Positions 1-8,059 of a stretch of DNA of 64,000 nt are shown here, piece by piece; the first letter of the stretch is position 1; every line of letters starts with the position of its first letter. Location of the stretch: the NCBI RefSeq assembly GCF_026163565.1, contig NZ_JAPDKN010000028.1, positions 26,161-90,160 of the forward strand, written 5' to 3'. The translations under genes were made by a program, and so were the position numbers. The notes under the pieces were generated by a model that saw only the letters and a list, made by a program, of their open reading frames with translations, did not search any database and was not told the DNA's origin. Source of the DNA: Chryseobacterium sp. YIM B08800. GTDB taxonomy: Bacteria; Bacteroidota; Bacteroidia; Flavobacteriales; Weeksellaceae.

Positions 1-2039
1 TAAACTTGATGAGTTTACTTGGACTTTCATTGGTTGTGGGTATTCTTGTGGATGATGCGATTGTGGTTTTGGAAAACGTTTACCGTCACATGGAGATGGG
101 GAAAAGCAGAATTCGTGCAGCGTACGATGGTGCTTCAGAAATTGGATTTACTGTAACGGCAATTACCTTGGTAATCGTGGTGGTATTCTTACCGATTGCG
201 ATGAGTTCAGGATTGGTATCTGATATCTTAACACAGTTCTGTGTAACGGTAGTTATCGCGACATTATTATCATTATTGGCTTCATTTACCATCATTCCTT
301 GGTTATCTTCAAGATATGGTAAATTGGTTCATTTGACAGGTAAAAATCCTTTCGAAAAATTCATCCTTTGGTTTGAAAAACAATTGGAGAAATTTACACA
401 CTGGATTACAGGAATTTTAGAATGGGCTTTAAAAACAACTTTAAGAAGAATCATGACGGTGGTTGTCACTTTCATTATTTTGATTGCTTCGTTTATGTTG
501 GTAGCATTCGGATTTATCGGTGGTGAATTCTTCCCTAAAATGGATAGAGGACAATTCCTTGTTCAGATGGAATTACCAAAAGATGCTTCTGTAGAAAAAA
601 CCAATCAAATAACTCTTGAGGTTGAAAAATATCTTAGAGCAGATAAAGATGTTGTAGATATGATCACAACAGTTGGTCAGCAATCATCAGGTTTCGGTGG
701 AGCGCAGGCAACTTTGTATCAGTCAGAAATTCAGGTAATCTTAGTGGATAAATCTGAACGTAATGAAAGTACGGATATTAAATCTGCTAAAATTAAAAGA
801 GCCTTAGAAGAAAAATTCACAGGAGTTGAGTTTAAAACAGCACCAATCGGATTAATGGGAGCAGACAATGCACCAATCGAAATGGTAGTAACAGCTCAAG
901 ATAACGAAACGGCAAATAAAGAAGCTAACAGAATTCTAGAATTACTTAAGAAAGTTCCTGGTTCTGTAGATGCTGAATTATCAACTGACTCAGGAAACCC
1001 GGAAGTTCAGGTGAATATCGACAGAGATAAAATGGCTTCTTTAGGCTTAAATCTTTCAAGTGTAGGACAAACAATGCAGACCGCATTCAGTGGAAATACA
1101 GACGGAAAATTCAGAGCCGGAGAATACGAATATGATATCAACATCCGTTTTGGAGATGCCAACAGACAATCTATTGAAGATGTAAGAAACTTGATGTTTA
1201 CAAATCCTCAAGGTGAACAGATCAGACTGAGTCAGTTTGCAGAAGTGAAAATGGGTTCAGGACCAAGTTTACTAGAACGTAGAGATAAAGCACCTTCTGT
1301 AAAGGTAAAATCTAAAGTTGTAGGTCGTCCTGTAGGAGATGTTGCCAACGAATGGGCAGCGAAGTTTATGGACAACGAAAAAACAAAACCTGCAGGTGTT
1401 ACTTACATTTGGAGTGGTGACATGGAAAACCAGACTGAAGGTTTCGGTACTTTAGGAATTGCTCTATTAGCGGCTATTGTATTGGTATATCTTGTAATGG
1501 TTTCGTTATATGACTCGTTTGTATATCCGTTTGTGGTATTGTTTTCAATTCCTTTGGCATTGATCGGGGTAATGGTAATTTTGGCCATCACCGGAAATTC
1601 ATTAAATATCTTTACGATGTTAGGGATGATTATGTTGATTGGTTTGGTAGCGAAAAACGCGATTATGATTGTCGATTTTGCCAATATGAGAAAAGCGGCT
1701 GGAGCAACAACTCATGACGCTTTGATTCAGGCAAACCACGCCCGTCTTCGTCCGATCTTGATGACAACTATTGCGATGATCTTCGGTATGATCCCGATTG
1801 CGATTGCAAAAGGAGCAGGAGCGGAGATGAACAATGGATTAGCTTGGGTAATCATTGGTGGTTTGACTTCATCATTATTCCTTACTTTGATTATTGTACC
1901 GGTAGTATATTCACTATTCGACTCAATTTTAAGAAGAATGGGTAAACATGAAAAGCCAGACTACGAAGCTGAAATGAAAGCCGATTACGAACATAGAGAA
2001 CTAAGTGAAGACGGATTTACTCCGAAACACGTAGACTAA
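1..2039 (+). CDS. RND-family efflux permease, 3' part (AcrB/HAE1-like)
   Basis: Inner-membrane proton-driven pump subunit of a tripartite efflux system. The window opens inside the gene: the reading frame is already open at base 3 and about 677 codons of an expected 1,050 or so are visible. The motif GILVDDAIVVLEN near the start is the TM4 segment whose paired Asp residues carry protons in AcrB. A periplasmic porter/docking region follows (roughly visible residues 180-480), then a second membrane block with a GLVAKNAIMIVDFA stretch typical of TM10 in this superfamily. The C-terminus is short and charged. The partner adaptor and outer-membrane genes are presumably upstream, outside the window. 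A hairpin with a T-run follows. HAE1-type drug efflux is more likely than heavy-metal efflux, but the substrate cannot be told from this part. Confidence 0.93.
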   Translation, partial: NLMSLLGLSLVVGILVDDAIVVLENVYRHMEMGKSRIRAAYDGASEIGFTVTAITLVIVVVFLPIAMSSGLVSDILTQFCVTVVIATLLSLLASFTIIPWLSSRYGKLVHLTGKNPFEKFILWFEKQLEKFTHWITGILEWALKTTLRRIMTVVVTFIILIASFMLVAFGFIGGEFFPKMDRGQFLVQMELPKDASVEKTNQITLEVEKYLRADKDVVDMITTVGQQSSGFGGAQATLYQSEIQVILVDKSERNESTDIKSAKIKRALEEKFTGVEFKTAPIGLMGADNAPIEMVVTAQDNETANKEANRILELLKKVPGSVDAELSTDSGNPEVQVNIDRDKMASLGLNLSSVGQTMQTAFSGNTDGKFRAGEYEYDINIRFGDANRQSIEDVRNLMFTNPQGEQIRLSQFAEVKMGSGPSLLERRDKAPSVKVKSKVVGRPVGDVANEWAAKFMDNEKTKPAGVTYIWSGDMENQTEGFGTLGIALLAAIVLVYLVMVSLYDSFVYPFVVLFSIPLALIGVMVILAITGNSLNIFTMLGMIMLIGLVAKNAIMIVDFANMRKAAGATTHDALIQANHARLRPILMTTIAMIFGMIPIAIAKGAGAEMNNGLAWVIIGGLTSSLFLTLIIVPVVYSLFDSILRRMGKHEKPDYEAEMKADYEHRELSEDGFTPKHVD

Positions 2040-2061
2040 TATAACAATCTTTAATTAACCT

Positions 2062-2094
2062 AAAAGCGTATCAATTTATTGATGCGCTTTTTTT
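2062..2094 (+). terminator. Rho-independent terminator after the RND permease
   Basis: An 11-bp stem with one G:U pair (AAGCGTATCAA / TTGATGCGCTT) and a TTTA loop is followed directly by a run of seven T. It lies 20-odd bases after the stop codon. Confidence 0.8.
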
Positions 2095-2128
2095 GTCATT
2101 GCGATGAGCAAAGTGAAGAAGCAATCTT
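2095..2128. repeat. Dispersed repeat of the GTCATTGCGA...AAGCAATCT type
   Basis: The unit begins GTCATTGCGA and ends GAAGCAATCTT with a variable middle. A second copy with the same ends lies at 63594-63627 in this window. Short elements of this kind are common between genes in many bacterial genomes; no coding function is expected. Confidence 0.6.
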
Positions 2129-2159
2129 AAAATATATCTTGCGGATTTTGCAGATTGCA

Positions 2160-2220
2160 GATGTTTGTGTTGTATCATTTGTGTTTATTTGTGAAAAATA
2201 ATTTGTGTGATTTGTGTTTA
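2160..2220. repeat. Short TTTGTG-rich repeat tract
   Basis: TTTGTG occurs five times within 60 bases, some followed by TT. The tract fills the gap between two convergent terminators and overlaps no convincing gene. Confidence 0.4.
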
Positions 2221-2222
2221 AA

Positions 2223-2249
2223 TAAAAAAAACTTCCGGAAAACCGAAAG
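2223..2249 (-). terminator. Terminator for the J-domain/KTSC gene
   Basis: On the minus strand, stem CTTTCGG / CCGGAAG (one wobble pair) with a TTTT loop is followed by eight T. It lies about 30 bases after the stop codon of the J/KTSC gene. Confidence 0.7.
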
Positions 2250-2277
2250 CTTTATCATTCATTTTTCATGCGGAGCA

Positions 2278-2724
2278 TTAGTCTGCCATCACTTCACCAG
2301 ACTTTCTAAAGATAAAATTTCCATAGATATGTCTTCTTGCAAAGCGGCTTGGCGAATCTGCATTCACCATTTTAATATAGGTATTTCTTGGAACACCAAT
2401 GTATTCAAACATTTTACCATTCAAGTGCTGAACTTTTAGAATAGATTTCTCCAAATAAAAATCAGTAATGATTGAAGTGGTAATCGTTTCTGTGTATTCT
2501 TCTTTGTATTTTTCCTGCGTTTCAGGGTTGATGCTTACCAAAAAATGATAGGCCTCAATCACAGATTTGCTTTTTTCTTCTGCAGCCAGTTTCCCTTCTT
2601 CATCATTCACGAATTTATCAGGATGCGTATCTTTCATCACATTTCTGTAAATTGTTTTCAAATCTTTCAAAGTAGCGGTATTGTCTACCTCAAGAAGTTT
2701 TCTGTAATCACCTATTTTTTTCAT
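2278..2724 (-). CDS. J-domain protein with C-terminal KTSC domain
   Basis: A 148-residue cytoplasmic protein. Residues about 5-65 form a DnaJ-type J domain with the diagnostic His-Pro-Asp at 34-36 (KDTHPDKF), the motif that stimulates DnaK ATPase activity. Residues about 85-145 look like a KTSC domain (FEYIGVPRNTYIKMVNA, then SPSRFARRHIYGNF), a small domain of unknown function. The ATG start is chosen over a TTG three codons upstream. A TAATTTTG box lies about 26 bases upstream on the same strand and a terminator follows, so it is probably transcribed alone. It may be a DnaK co-chaperone that targets clients through the KTSC domain; that role is inference. Confidence 0.85.
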   Translation of the reverse strand: MKKIGDYRKLLEVDNTATLKDLKTIYRNVMKDTHPDKFVNDEEGKLAAEEKSKSVIEAYHFLVSINPETQEKYKEEYTETITTSIITDFYLEKSILKVQHLNGKMFEYIGVPRNTYIKMVNADSPSRFARRHIYGNFIFRKSGEVMAD

Positions 2725-2749
2725 AACGTACAATCCTTATTTCGGGGTG

Positions 2750-2757
2750 CAAAATTA
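2750..2757 (-). promoter_or_regulatory. Candidate -7 box (TAATTTTG) for the J/KTSC gene
   Basis: It matches the Bacteroidota TAnnTTTG -7 motif on the minus strand, 25 bases before the ATG. No good TTG -33 element is seen at the usual 19-21 base spacing, so the call rests on one box. Confidence 0.4.
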
Positions 2758-2934
2758 AGGATTTAAATTGAGAAAACCGTAAGTTTTTGATTATTAATTT
2801 GTTTGATATTAAAAAGATATGTTTAAATTAAGATTTGAGAAAATTTAATAATACTAAATTAAACTTTGATTAGCTTTTCATTAACAATTTTAATAATTTT
2901 TCCAGTACCAATTATTTGTAAATTTTCATATAGC

Positions 2935-3519
2935 TTAAAAACCCATTCCTGCTTTTAATTTTGCGTGAAAATATGCTTGAGATAGGATGTCGATTTCTGC
3001 ATTTACCATATCTCCAGGGAAAGCATAATCTGTCCCAATATAAATTTGACGAGCGGAAGTTTTGTAATTATCAAAGTTGAAAACCAATTGACATCTATAA
3101 TCACTTTTTACATAATTTTTTCTCCCTCCTTCATTTTCTTTTTTAAAATGAATTTGAGCTATAAAATCACATTTTGAATTTTCAGTTTCTAATTTATTCT
3201 CATGAAAATATTCATAAGCATAACCTTCTAAATCTCCACCTTCAGAAATTAGATTGTCTTCTTCATCATAAATTTTAAGGGATTCTTGTGAATCTCCAAT
3301 ACTTGCCGAACCATCTAAACCAAGCAAAATTGTATAAAAGGTATCATCTAAAAGATAAGAAATGATTTTTTTAAATTTTTCAGTTTCAATATCATTAAGA
3401 TTTAATTCTTTAATTTTAGTTGAAACAAGAGTTCTATGTTCTGATTGAATATCAAAAGTTGAATGGAGAATATTTTGTTTTTCTTGGTAGAAGTTTTTTA
3501 CGAATTCTTCGACAGTCAT
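2935..3519 (-). CDS. Unrecognised protein, partner of the HNH gene
   Basis: A 194-residue acidic soluble protein with no signal peptide or membrane segment. The first half is helical and charged. The middle holds a region reading LLGLDGSASIGD, then a Gly-Asp-Leu-Glu-Gly stretch and YEYFHE. I do not recognise the family. The ATG start is preferred over a TTG 13 codons upstream, because the TTG would overlap the preceding gene and the ATG leaves a 29-base gap. It is the second gene of a two-gene unit with the HNH nuclease upstream. Both are poorer in G+C than metE next door, which suggests horizontal gain. An immunity or accessory role for the nuclease is possible but unproven. Confidence 0.7.
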   Translation of the reverse strand: MTVEEFVKNFYQEKQNILHSTFDIQSEHRTLVSTKIKELNLNDIETEKFKKIISYLLDDTFYTILLGLDGSASIGDSQESLKIYDEEDNLISEGGDLEGYAYEYFHENKLETENSKCDFIAQIHFKKENEGGRKNYVKSDYRCQLVFNFDNYKTSARQIYIGTDYAFPGDMVNAEIDILSQAYFHAKLKAGMGF

Positions 3520-3548
3520 TTTATAATATTTTAATTTAGGTTCTAAAT

Positions 3549-4298
3549 TTACCACCAAGTAAGATAATTTTTAGAAGTTGAATGATGAGTATTACTTTTG
3601 GTTTTATTACATGTTTCACAACTCAATTGAATATTACATGGATCATTGCTCCCATATAAATCAAGGGGAACCATATGATCATAGTTCTTATTTACTAAAG
3701 TATTAAAAATCATAGTTAAATCAGTATTGCAATATACACACCTCCCCTTATCTCTATGAAAGACTGCTTTTTTTACCCATTCAGGTATGTTTGTCCTTTT
3801 TATTGTTCCTTTTTTTGTTTTATTCTTTATATTAAAAGTATCAATATTATCAGTAATTATTTGTTTCATCAAATAATTAAACTTCAACATTAAATTTCTA
3901 TTATTAAATGTAATATAAAACGATTCTTCGGCTAAGTAATGAAAGAGTAACGAAAATTCTTTTTTCCTATTTAAAAACCATTTGTAAATAGTATAACTTT
4001 CTTTAAATTTATATACAGGAACATAAATTTCATATGCGTCAAAAAGCTCATACCATGATTCAATAACATCTTCTTCTTGATAATAATCTTCATTTTTTTT
4101 AAAATCTCTATTGAAATGATTATATAATATATTCACCGCATATAAATGAAATAATGTAGTTTTTCTAAAGTTACATGAAGAATCTTCAAACTGTTTTATA
4201 GGATAATTCCACAAAGGCCAATTTATATCTATATGTGATTCAATAATTGCAGTAAAATCATAAATATTTTCAAATTTATATTCGGTTAATGATGACAT
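3549..4298 (-). CDS. HNH endonuclease-domain protein
   Basis: A 249-residue protein. Residues about 174-235 form an HNH (McrA-like) nuclease domain: Cys187-x2-Cys190 and Cys227-x2-Cys230 would bind structural zinc, Asp207-His208 is the catalytic DH pair, and Asn222 fits the middle HNH position. The first 165 residues are helical, rich in aromatic residues and unrecognised; they may bind a target or partner. It starts the two-gene unit and probably cuts DNA. Candidates are a restriction or defence nuclease, or an orphan HNH element. No methyltransferase or integrase lies beside it. Codon use is very AT-rich compared with the flanking core genes. Confidence 0.82.
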   Translation of the reverse strand: MSSLTEYKFENIYDFTAIIESHIDINWPLWNYPIKQFEDSSCNFRKTTLFHLYAVNILYNHFNRDFKKNEDYYQEEDVIESWYELFDAYEIYVPVYKFKESYTIYKWFLNRKKEFSLLFHYLAEESFYITFNNRNLMLKFNYLMKQIITDNIDTFNIKNKTKKGTIKRTNIPEWVKKAVFHRDKGRCVYCNTDLTMIFNTLVNKNYDHMVPLDLYGSNDPCNIQLSCETCNKTKSNTHHSTSKNYLTWW

Positions 4299-4340
4299 TA
4301 GTTTTTATTTTCTAATTTAAAAATATTTATTGATATATTA

Positions 4341-4364
4341 AAACAGGAGCCCCAAAAGGCTCCT
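4341..4364 (-). terminator. Terminator downstream of metE
   Basis: On the minus strand, a 7-bp stem AGGAGCC / GGCTCCT with a 6-base loop is followed by GTTTTAAT. It starts about 20 bases after the metE stop codon. Confidence 0.7.
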
Positions 4365-4385
4365 TTAAAAATAAACATTCATAAA

Positions 4386-6701
4386 TTAAAGCGTCTCCAA
4401 AGCAAACTCCTCACTCATTTCCCTCGAAGCCTTCACCATTGCGATCAGTGCCTTTTCCGTTTCATCCCAATGACGGGTTTTCAAACCACAATCTGGATTC
4501 ACCCAAAGTTGCTGTGCAGGGATTACGGCTTGTGCTTTTTTCAGCAATTCTACCATTTCCTCTTTCGAAGGAACTCTCGGCGAGTGAATATCATAAACTC
4601 CCGGTCCGATCTCATTCGGATATTTGAAATCTGCAAAAGCATTCAACAATTCCATCTGGCTTCTGGAACATTCAATTGTGATCACATCGGCATCCATATC
4701 GGCGATATTTTGGATGATGTCATTAAATTCAGAATAACACATATGCGTATGAATTTGCGTGGCATCTTCCACACTGCTTGCCGAAATTCTAAAGGCTTCA
4801 ACTGCCCATTTCAGATAATTTTGCCAATCAGATCTTCTCAACGGAAGACCTTCACGAATTGCAGGTTCATCGATCTGTATAATTCTGATTCCCGCTTTTT
4901 CCAAATCATTTACCTCATCACGGATCGCCAAAGCAATTTGTTTACAAGTCGTTGAACGAGGCTGGTCGTCACGAACAAAAGACCATTGAAGAATCGTTAC
5001 AGGTCCTGTCAACATTCCTTTTACCCATTTTTGAGTTAAAGATTGCGCATATTCCGACCAATAAACCGTCATAGGATTCGGTCTGTGAACATCTCCAAAA
5101 ATTACCGGAGGTTTCACACAACGGCTTCCGTAACTTTGAACCCATCCGTTTTGAGTAAACGCAAATCCGGCCAACTGTTCGCCGAAATATTCTACCATAT
5201 CGTTTCGTTCAAACTCTCCGTGAACTAAAACATCGATCCCAATTTCTTCCTGCCAACGAATCGTTCTTTCGGTTTCCTGTTTCAATAAAGTATCGTATTG
5301 TTCGGCATTCAATTCTCCTTTTTTGAATTTTGAACGCCAGTTTCTCACTTCTTTCGTCTGCGGAAATGAACCGATTGTAGTTGTCGGAAACAAAGGAAGT
5401 CGCAACACTTCCTGCTGCGTTTCTTTTCTTATAGTAAATGGCGAATTTCTTTGTGCATCTTCTTCCGATGTTACATCAATACGGTTTTTCACATCCTGAT
5501 TGTGAATTAAGGTTGACGTTTTACGGTTCTCAATTGCTTTTTTATTTTCAGCTAAAGCCTGTAAAGCATTGTAATCCGGATTTTCTGAAGCTAATTTTTT
5601 TAAATGAACAATCTCATAGACTTTCTGTTTAGAAAAAGCCAGCCATTGCTTGATCTCAGGAGATAAAATGTCTTCGTTTTTCTCTGAATCAAGGTCGAAA
5701 GGAGAGTGGAGTAGTGAACAAGACGGAGCGATGAAAATTCTTTCTGAACCAATTTTTTCAACAGCTTTTTTAATAAAACTTAAAGACTGGTTGAGATCAT
5801 TTTTCCAGATATTTCTTCCGTCAACGATTCCTAAAGATAGACTTAAAGTTTCCGGAATTGTATTTAAAACTTCATCCAATTGTTCAGGACAACGAACCAA
5901 ATCAATATGCAAAACATCGATCGGAAGGGTAGTTGCCAACATAAGGTTGTCTTTTAACCCTTCAAAATAAGTCGCAACAATGAATTTAAGTTTCGGAAAT
6001 TCTTTTCTGATTTCAGTATAAATAAACTGATACGTTTCTTTCGTTTTTTCATTTAGATCTAAAGCTAAAAACGGCTCATCAAACTGAATATATTCCGCAC
6101 CATGATTTTCAAGTTCTTTTAAAATCTGAATATAAACCGGAAGCAAATTTTGAGCTAGATCTAATTTATCAAAACCTTCTTCTTTCTCTTTTCCTAGTAA
6201 TAAATAGGTCAACAAACCGATAATCACAGGTTTGGCATTAATTCCTGCCTGTTTTGCGCTGATGAATTCTTTGATGATTTTATTGGAGAATAATTTAAAC
6301 TCCTGATCTTTCTGAAATTCAGGAACGATGTAATGGTAATTGGTGTCAAACCATTTCGTCATTTCCATTGCGGTAATATCCAATCCATCTTTCTGAAAAC
6401 CTCTTGCCATCGCAAAATAAAGATCGATTTCAGATTTTTTGAAAGCAATTTCCTGATAACGTTCCGGAATCGCTCCAACCGTTAAGGTCATATCTAAAAC
6501 CTGATCGTAATACGAAAAATCGTTGCAAGGAATAAGGTCAATTCCTGCTTCCTGTTGTAGTTTCCAGTTGCTTTGAGTGATGGTTTTTCCGACCTCTAAT
6601 AATTCGTCTAAAACAATTTTGCCTGACCAATATTGCTCGCAGGCTTTTTTGAGTTCTCTGTTGCTACCAATTCGCGGATAGCCAAGAAGATGTGTTTGCA
6701 T
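4386..6701 (-). CDS. metE: Cobalamin-independent methionine synthase
   Basis: Transfers a methyl group from 5-methyltetrahydropteroyl-triglutamate to homocysteine, the last step of methionine synthesis, in the cytoplasm. The 771-residue length fits the family. The zinc-binding residues are visible as His653, Cys655 (HTHMCYSEF), Glu677 (TIECS) and Cys738 (NPDCGLKTR), each offset by 12 from E. coli MetE. The N-terminal domain begins with the usual HLLGYPRIGSNRELK. A cobalamin riboswitch lies upstream on the same strand, which fits the known logic of turning MetE off when B12 allows the B12-dependent enzyme MetH to work. The 5' leader would be unusually long, with two palindromic repeats between riboswitch and start codon. 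A terminator follows. Confidence 0.98.
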   Translation of the reverse strand: MQTHLLGYPRIGSNRELKKACEQYWSGKIVLDELLEVGKTITQSNWKLQQEAGIDLIPCNDFSYYDQVLDMTLTVGAIPERYQEIAFKKSEIDLYFAMARGFQKDGLDITAMEMTKWFDTNYHYIVPEFQKDQEFKLFSNKIIKEFISAKQAGINAKPVIIGLLTYLLLGKEKEEGFDKLDLAQNLLPVYIQILKELENHGAEYIQFDEPFLALDLNEKTKETYQFIYTEIRKEFPKLKFIVATYFEGLKDNLMLATTLPIDVLHIDLVRCPEQLDEVLNTIPETLSLSLGIVDGRNIWKNDLNQSLSFIKKAVEKIGSERIFIAPSCSLLHSPFDLDSEKNEDILSPEIKQWLAFSKQKVYEIVHLKKLASENPDYNALQALAENKKAIENRKTSTLIHNQDVKNRIDVTSEEDAQRNSPFTIRKETQQEVLRLPLFPTTTIGSFPQTKEVRNWRSKFKKGELNAEQYDTLLKQETERTIRWQEEIGIDVLVHGEFERNDMVEYFGEQLAGFAFTQNGWVQSYGSRCVKPPVIFGDVHRPNPMTVYWSEYAQSLTQKWVKGMLTGPVTILQWSFVRDDQPRSTTCKQIALAIRDEVNDLEKAGIRIIQIDEPAIREGLPLRRSDWQNYLKWAVEAFRISASSVEDATQIHTHMCYSEFNDIIQNIADMDADVITIECSRSQMELLNAFADFKYPNEIGPGVYDIHSPRVPSKEEMVELLKKAQAVIPAQQLWVNPDCGLKTRHWDETEKALIAMVKASREMSEEFALETL

Positions 6702-6837
6702 TTCTTAAAAACTTTTAAATTAAATAATGATTTTAAAAGTTCTTCAGATGCTTCGAAATGCTCTCTTAGAAAAAGTTTTGTGGAGTAGAGTAGATACGGT
6801 GAATATGTAATTTTCTTATTAAGAATTTAAAATTTAA

Positions 6838-6964
6838 CCATTAAGAAAGTTTAAGCAGTTAAGATTAATTAAGAAAACATTAAAAATGTTTTAAGCATCC
6901 TGCTTAATAATTTGAAAATCAAACTACCTTAAAAACTCATTTCTTAAACTTAAAATTCTTAATG
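6838..6964. repeat. Imperfect palindromic element in the metE leader
   Basis: The left arm reads AACCATTAAGAAAGTTTAAG and the right arm, reversed, has AACATTAAGAATTTTAAG, so the ends form a long imperfect inverted repeat. Inside it is a tight hairpin, AAAACATT / AATGTTTT with an AAA loop. It lies between metE and the next palindromic repeat. No coding potential is seen. Confidence 0.55.
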
Positions 6965-6978
6965 TTGATTCTTTTTTG

Positions 6979-7142
6979 ACGCAAAGTTTTAATTTAAACT
7001 TGAAAACATGTAAAGAGGCAAAGATTTTATCAATTTCATTGATTTGAGTAAGCTCCTGCATAAACATAAGCTTCATCAGCGACAAAGTCGCAACTCTTTG
7101 CTCCTTAAAAATTAAGAAGTCATAACAAAAAATCTTTGCGTT
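6979..7142 (-). repeat. Long palindromic dispersed repeat, copy A (inverted)
   Basis: Outer inverted arms are ACGCAAAGTTTT and AAAATCTTTGCGT. Inner arms are GAGGCAAAGA and TCTTTGCTCCTT. Two small hairpins lie inside (GCGACAAAGTCGC, and ATCAATTTCATTGAT). Compared as its reverse complement, it matches copies at 13192-13351 and 14289-14441 in the order of all parts. This copy sits between the cobalamin riboswitch and metE. Confidence 0.8.
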
Positions 7143-7235
7143 TAAAAATTAAAAAAGTTAGAATTTTAAACCAAAATTACATTCAAAAGTATCATCTGTA
7201 GACCTAAAAACTCCAATTCGCGAGAGCATTGATCA

Positions 7236-7402
7236 TTCGGAACAGGCAGGTCTCCTGACTTGTAACAGTTTTTGTCATCCTTCCCGTTTTCACAGTGGAT
7301 ATTCTCGGACAAAAACTTTTGGTGTGTTACTTACAGTTGCGCGACAGCTCGTGATTCTCACACGATTCCCTATTAATTTACCTTAAGTAAAACCTTTTCC
7401 GT
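7236..7402 (-). promoter_or_regulatory. Cobalamin (B12) riboswitch upstream of metE
   Basis: Read on the minus strand, the conserved pieces appear in order: AATAGGGAATC, GTGTGAGAATCACGAGCTG, the near-invariant CGCAACTGTAA, CCACTGTG, then AAACGGGAAGG, and finally AAGTCAGGAGACCTGCC. These are the signature segments of the AdoCbl riboswitch core. The gene served is most simply metE, about 535 bases downstream on the same strand. That is a much longer distance than is usual, and the space is filled by two palindromic repeats. The divergent Lrp gene is on the other strand and is not a target. Confidence 0.93.
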
Positions 7403-7499
7403 TTGATGAAGTATGTGAAAGAACAATTTCTTTGGTAAAGATAGGATTAAAGTTAATTGATTGGTTTTAATTTGAAAATAAAGGGTATTGTTCTTTTTA

Positions 7500-7534
7500 T
7501 TGTGATTATAAAAGAATTTTATTCTTTAAATTTG
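7500..7534 (+). promoter_or_regulatory. Candidate promoter of the Lrp-type gene
   Basis: A TAAATTTG -7 box (7527-7534) fits TAnnTTTG and lies 31 bases before the GTG start. A TTG at 7500-7502 could be the -33 element, but its 24-base spacing is longer than usual. Confidence 0.35.
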
Positions 7535-7565
7535 AAAATTGTAACCCCAAAAAGAATATTATTCT

Positions 7566-8027
7566 GTGGAAAGACTCGACGAAAAGGATCTACAGCTACT
7601 AAGGATCCTCCAAAAAAATGCAAAACTGACCGTAAAAGAGTTGGCTAAAGAAGTAAATCTTTCAGCATCGCCTGTTTTTGAACGGATGAAAAGACTGGAA
7701 CAGGAAGGATATATTAAGCATTATGCAGCCGTTTTGGAAGCTGAAAAGCTGAATCGTGGATTTACTGTTTTTTGCCAAATTAAACTCAAAATTCATGACC
7801 GTTCTGTAGGAAACCAATTTGTGGAAGATATTCTACAGATCGATGAGGTGGCAGAATGTTATAATATTTCCGGCGATTTTGATTTCTTACTGAAGGTTCA
7901 GGTAAGAGATATGAAGCATTATCAGGATTTTGTTTTTAATAAATTAGGAAGCGTAGATTCTATCGGAAGTACACACAGTACTTTTGTGATGGCGGAAGTG
8001 AAGAATATTTATGGGGTGAGTATTTAA
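7566..8027 (+). CDS. Lrp/AsnC-family transcriptional regulator
   Basis: A 153-residue DNA-binding protein. An N-terminal winged helix-turn-helix (residues about 4-60, with LTVKELAKEVNLSASPVFER) is followed by a RAM/AsnC ligand-binding domain (about 68-148, with ISGDFDFLLKVQVRD). The start is GTG at the usual distance before LDEKDLQLLRILQ. It is divergent from metE, with the B12 riboswitch between them. Lrp-type proteins sense amino acids, often Leu or Met-related ones, so a link to methionine or branched-chain amino acid metabolism is plausible but not shown. Confidence 0.93.
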   Translation: MERLDEKDLQLLRILQKNAKLTVKELAKEVNLSASPVFERMKRLEQEGYIKHYAAVLEAEKLNRGFTVFCQIKLKIHDRSVGNQFVEDILQIDEVAECYNISGDFDFLLKVQVRDMKHYQDFVFNKLGSVDSIGSTHSTFVMAEVKNIYGVSI

Positions 8028-8059
8028 AAGAAGGGAAAAATAATTTGAAATTATAGTTA

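Noticed and set aside
2155..2439. A 94-codon plus-strand frame overlapping the J/KTSC gene
   Set aside because: It starts in a TTTGTG repeat, crosses a minus-strand terminator and runs antisense through a gene with clear domains.
4470..5970. Several plus-strand frames of 60-160 codons opposite metE
   Set aside because: They are antisense to a fully conserved gene, and their translations look like shadow sequence with no domains.
7166..7195. A 9-codon leader peptide frame between the B12 riboswitch and metE (minus strand)
   Set aside because: It is very short, has no ribosome-binding site and no regulatory residues such as a Met run; chance is the simplest explanation.
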